Source: Anomaloglossus baeobatrachus (taxonomy: Eukaryota > Chordata > Amphibia > Anura > Aromobatidae). From it: a stretch of DNA of 64,000 nucleotides. Below, one piece after another: positions 63,938-64,000 of the stretch (positions within the stretch are counted from its first letter, which is position 1; the number at the start of each line of letters is the position of its first letter). Both the position numbers and the translations under genes were made by a program. The stretch lies in the NCBI RefSeq assembly GCF_048569485.1, contig NC_134358.1, forward strand, positions 245,868,964 to 245,932,963, in the 5' to 3' direction. The notes below the pieces were generated by a model. The model had not been told where the DNA came from and ran no database searches. It saw nothing but the letters and a program-made list of their open reading frames with translations.

Positions 63938-64000
63938 CTTGTGTGATCGCTGTCGTCCTGCCCAGCCCCATGTACATGATGCCTCCTGAGTCATTCACAC
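63938..64000. other. No feature
   Basis: Short sequence to the window edge, presumably more RIOK1 intron. Confidence 0.3.

Overview
The window looks like intergenic and intronic DNA from a large, repeat-choked vertebrate genome, most likely an anuran amphibian. The reasons are the mix of elements (many Tc1 copies, hAT, two DIRS families, a Penelope-like element, TTAA-flanked foldback MITEs, PIF/Harbinger-like MITEs) and one host exon that reads as the C-terminus of vertebrate RIOK1. No prokaryotic features, tRNA or rRNA genes are visible. Species cannot be fixed from the sequence; a salamander or lungfish is not excluded.

Layout. 1-1659: two Tc1 fragments, apparently one inside the other. 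1660-6540: decayed repeats with a solo LTR (3254-4379) and a small minisatellite. 6541-16820: an LTR retrotransposon fossil with 5' LTR, a short remnant of internal DNA including a cold-shock-domain-like reading frame, and a 3' LTR; a DIRS element (9735-15561, minus strand) sits inside it. 16893-24435: a mariner-like remnant split by a complete 6636-bp hAT transposon (17297-23932) with perfect 8-bp target duplications and an uninterrupted 1115-codon transposase. 24975-26516: a hAT-type non-autonomous element containing another MITE. 26771-34517: a second DIRS family (minus strand) carrying an inserted full-length Tc1 (27033-28627) with an uninterrupted 340-codon transposase. 34518-42240: an antisense L1-like ORF1 remnant, several MITEs, a long foldback element and a SINE-like piece. 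42245-59481: a Tc1 element split by a 15.3-kb Penelope-like insertion with 15-bp target duplications; that insertion was itself invaded by a foldback MITE, a second DIRS copy of the first family (50355-56289) and a Tigger/pogo-like MITE. 59694-60034: the last coding exon and polyadenylation signal of a minus-strand host gene, RIOK1. 60035-64000: RIOK1 intron holding an 86-bp mini-MITE, a MITE swollen by a 1.8-kb 5-bp-phased minisatellite, and a Tc1 end.

How it fits together. Apart from RIOK1, every coding sequence belongs to a transposable element. The nesting gives a relative clock: mariner before hAT; LTR element before DIRS family A; DIRS family B before the intact Tc1; Tc1 before Penelope before DIRS family A copy 2. 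The two intact transposases (hAT and Tc1) are the youngest layers and the best candidates for recent activity. All three DIRS copies and the main Penelope body lie on the minus strand; the transposase genes and the LTR element lie on the plus strand.
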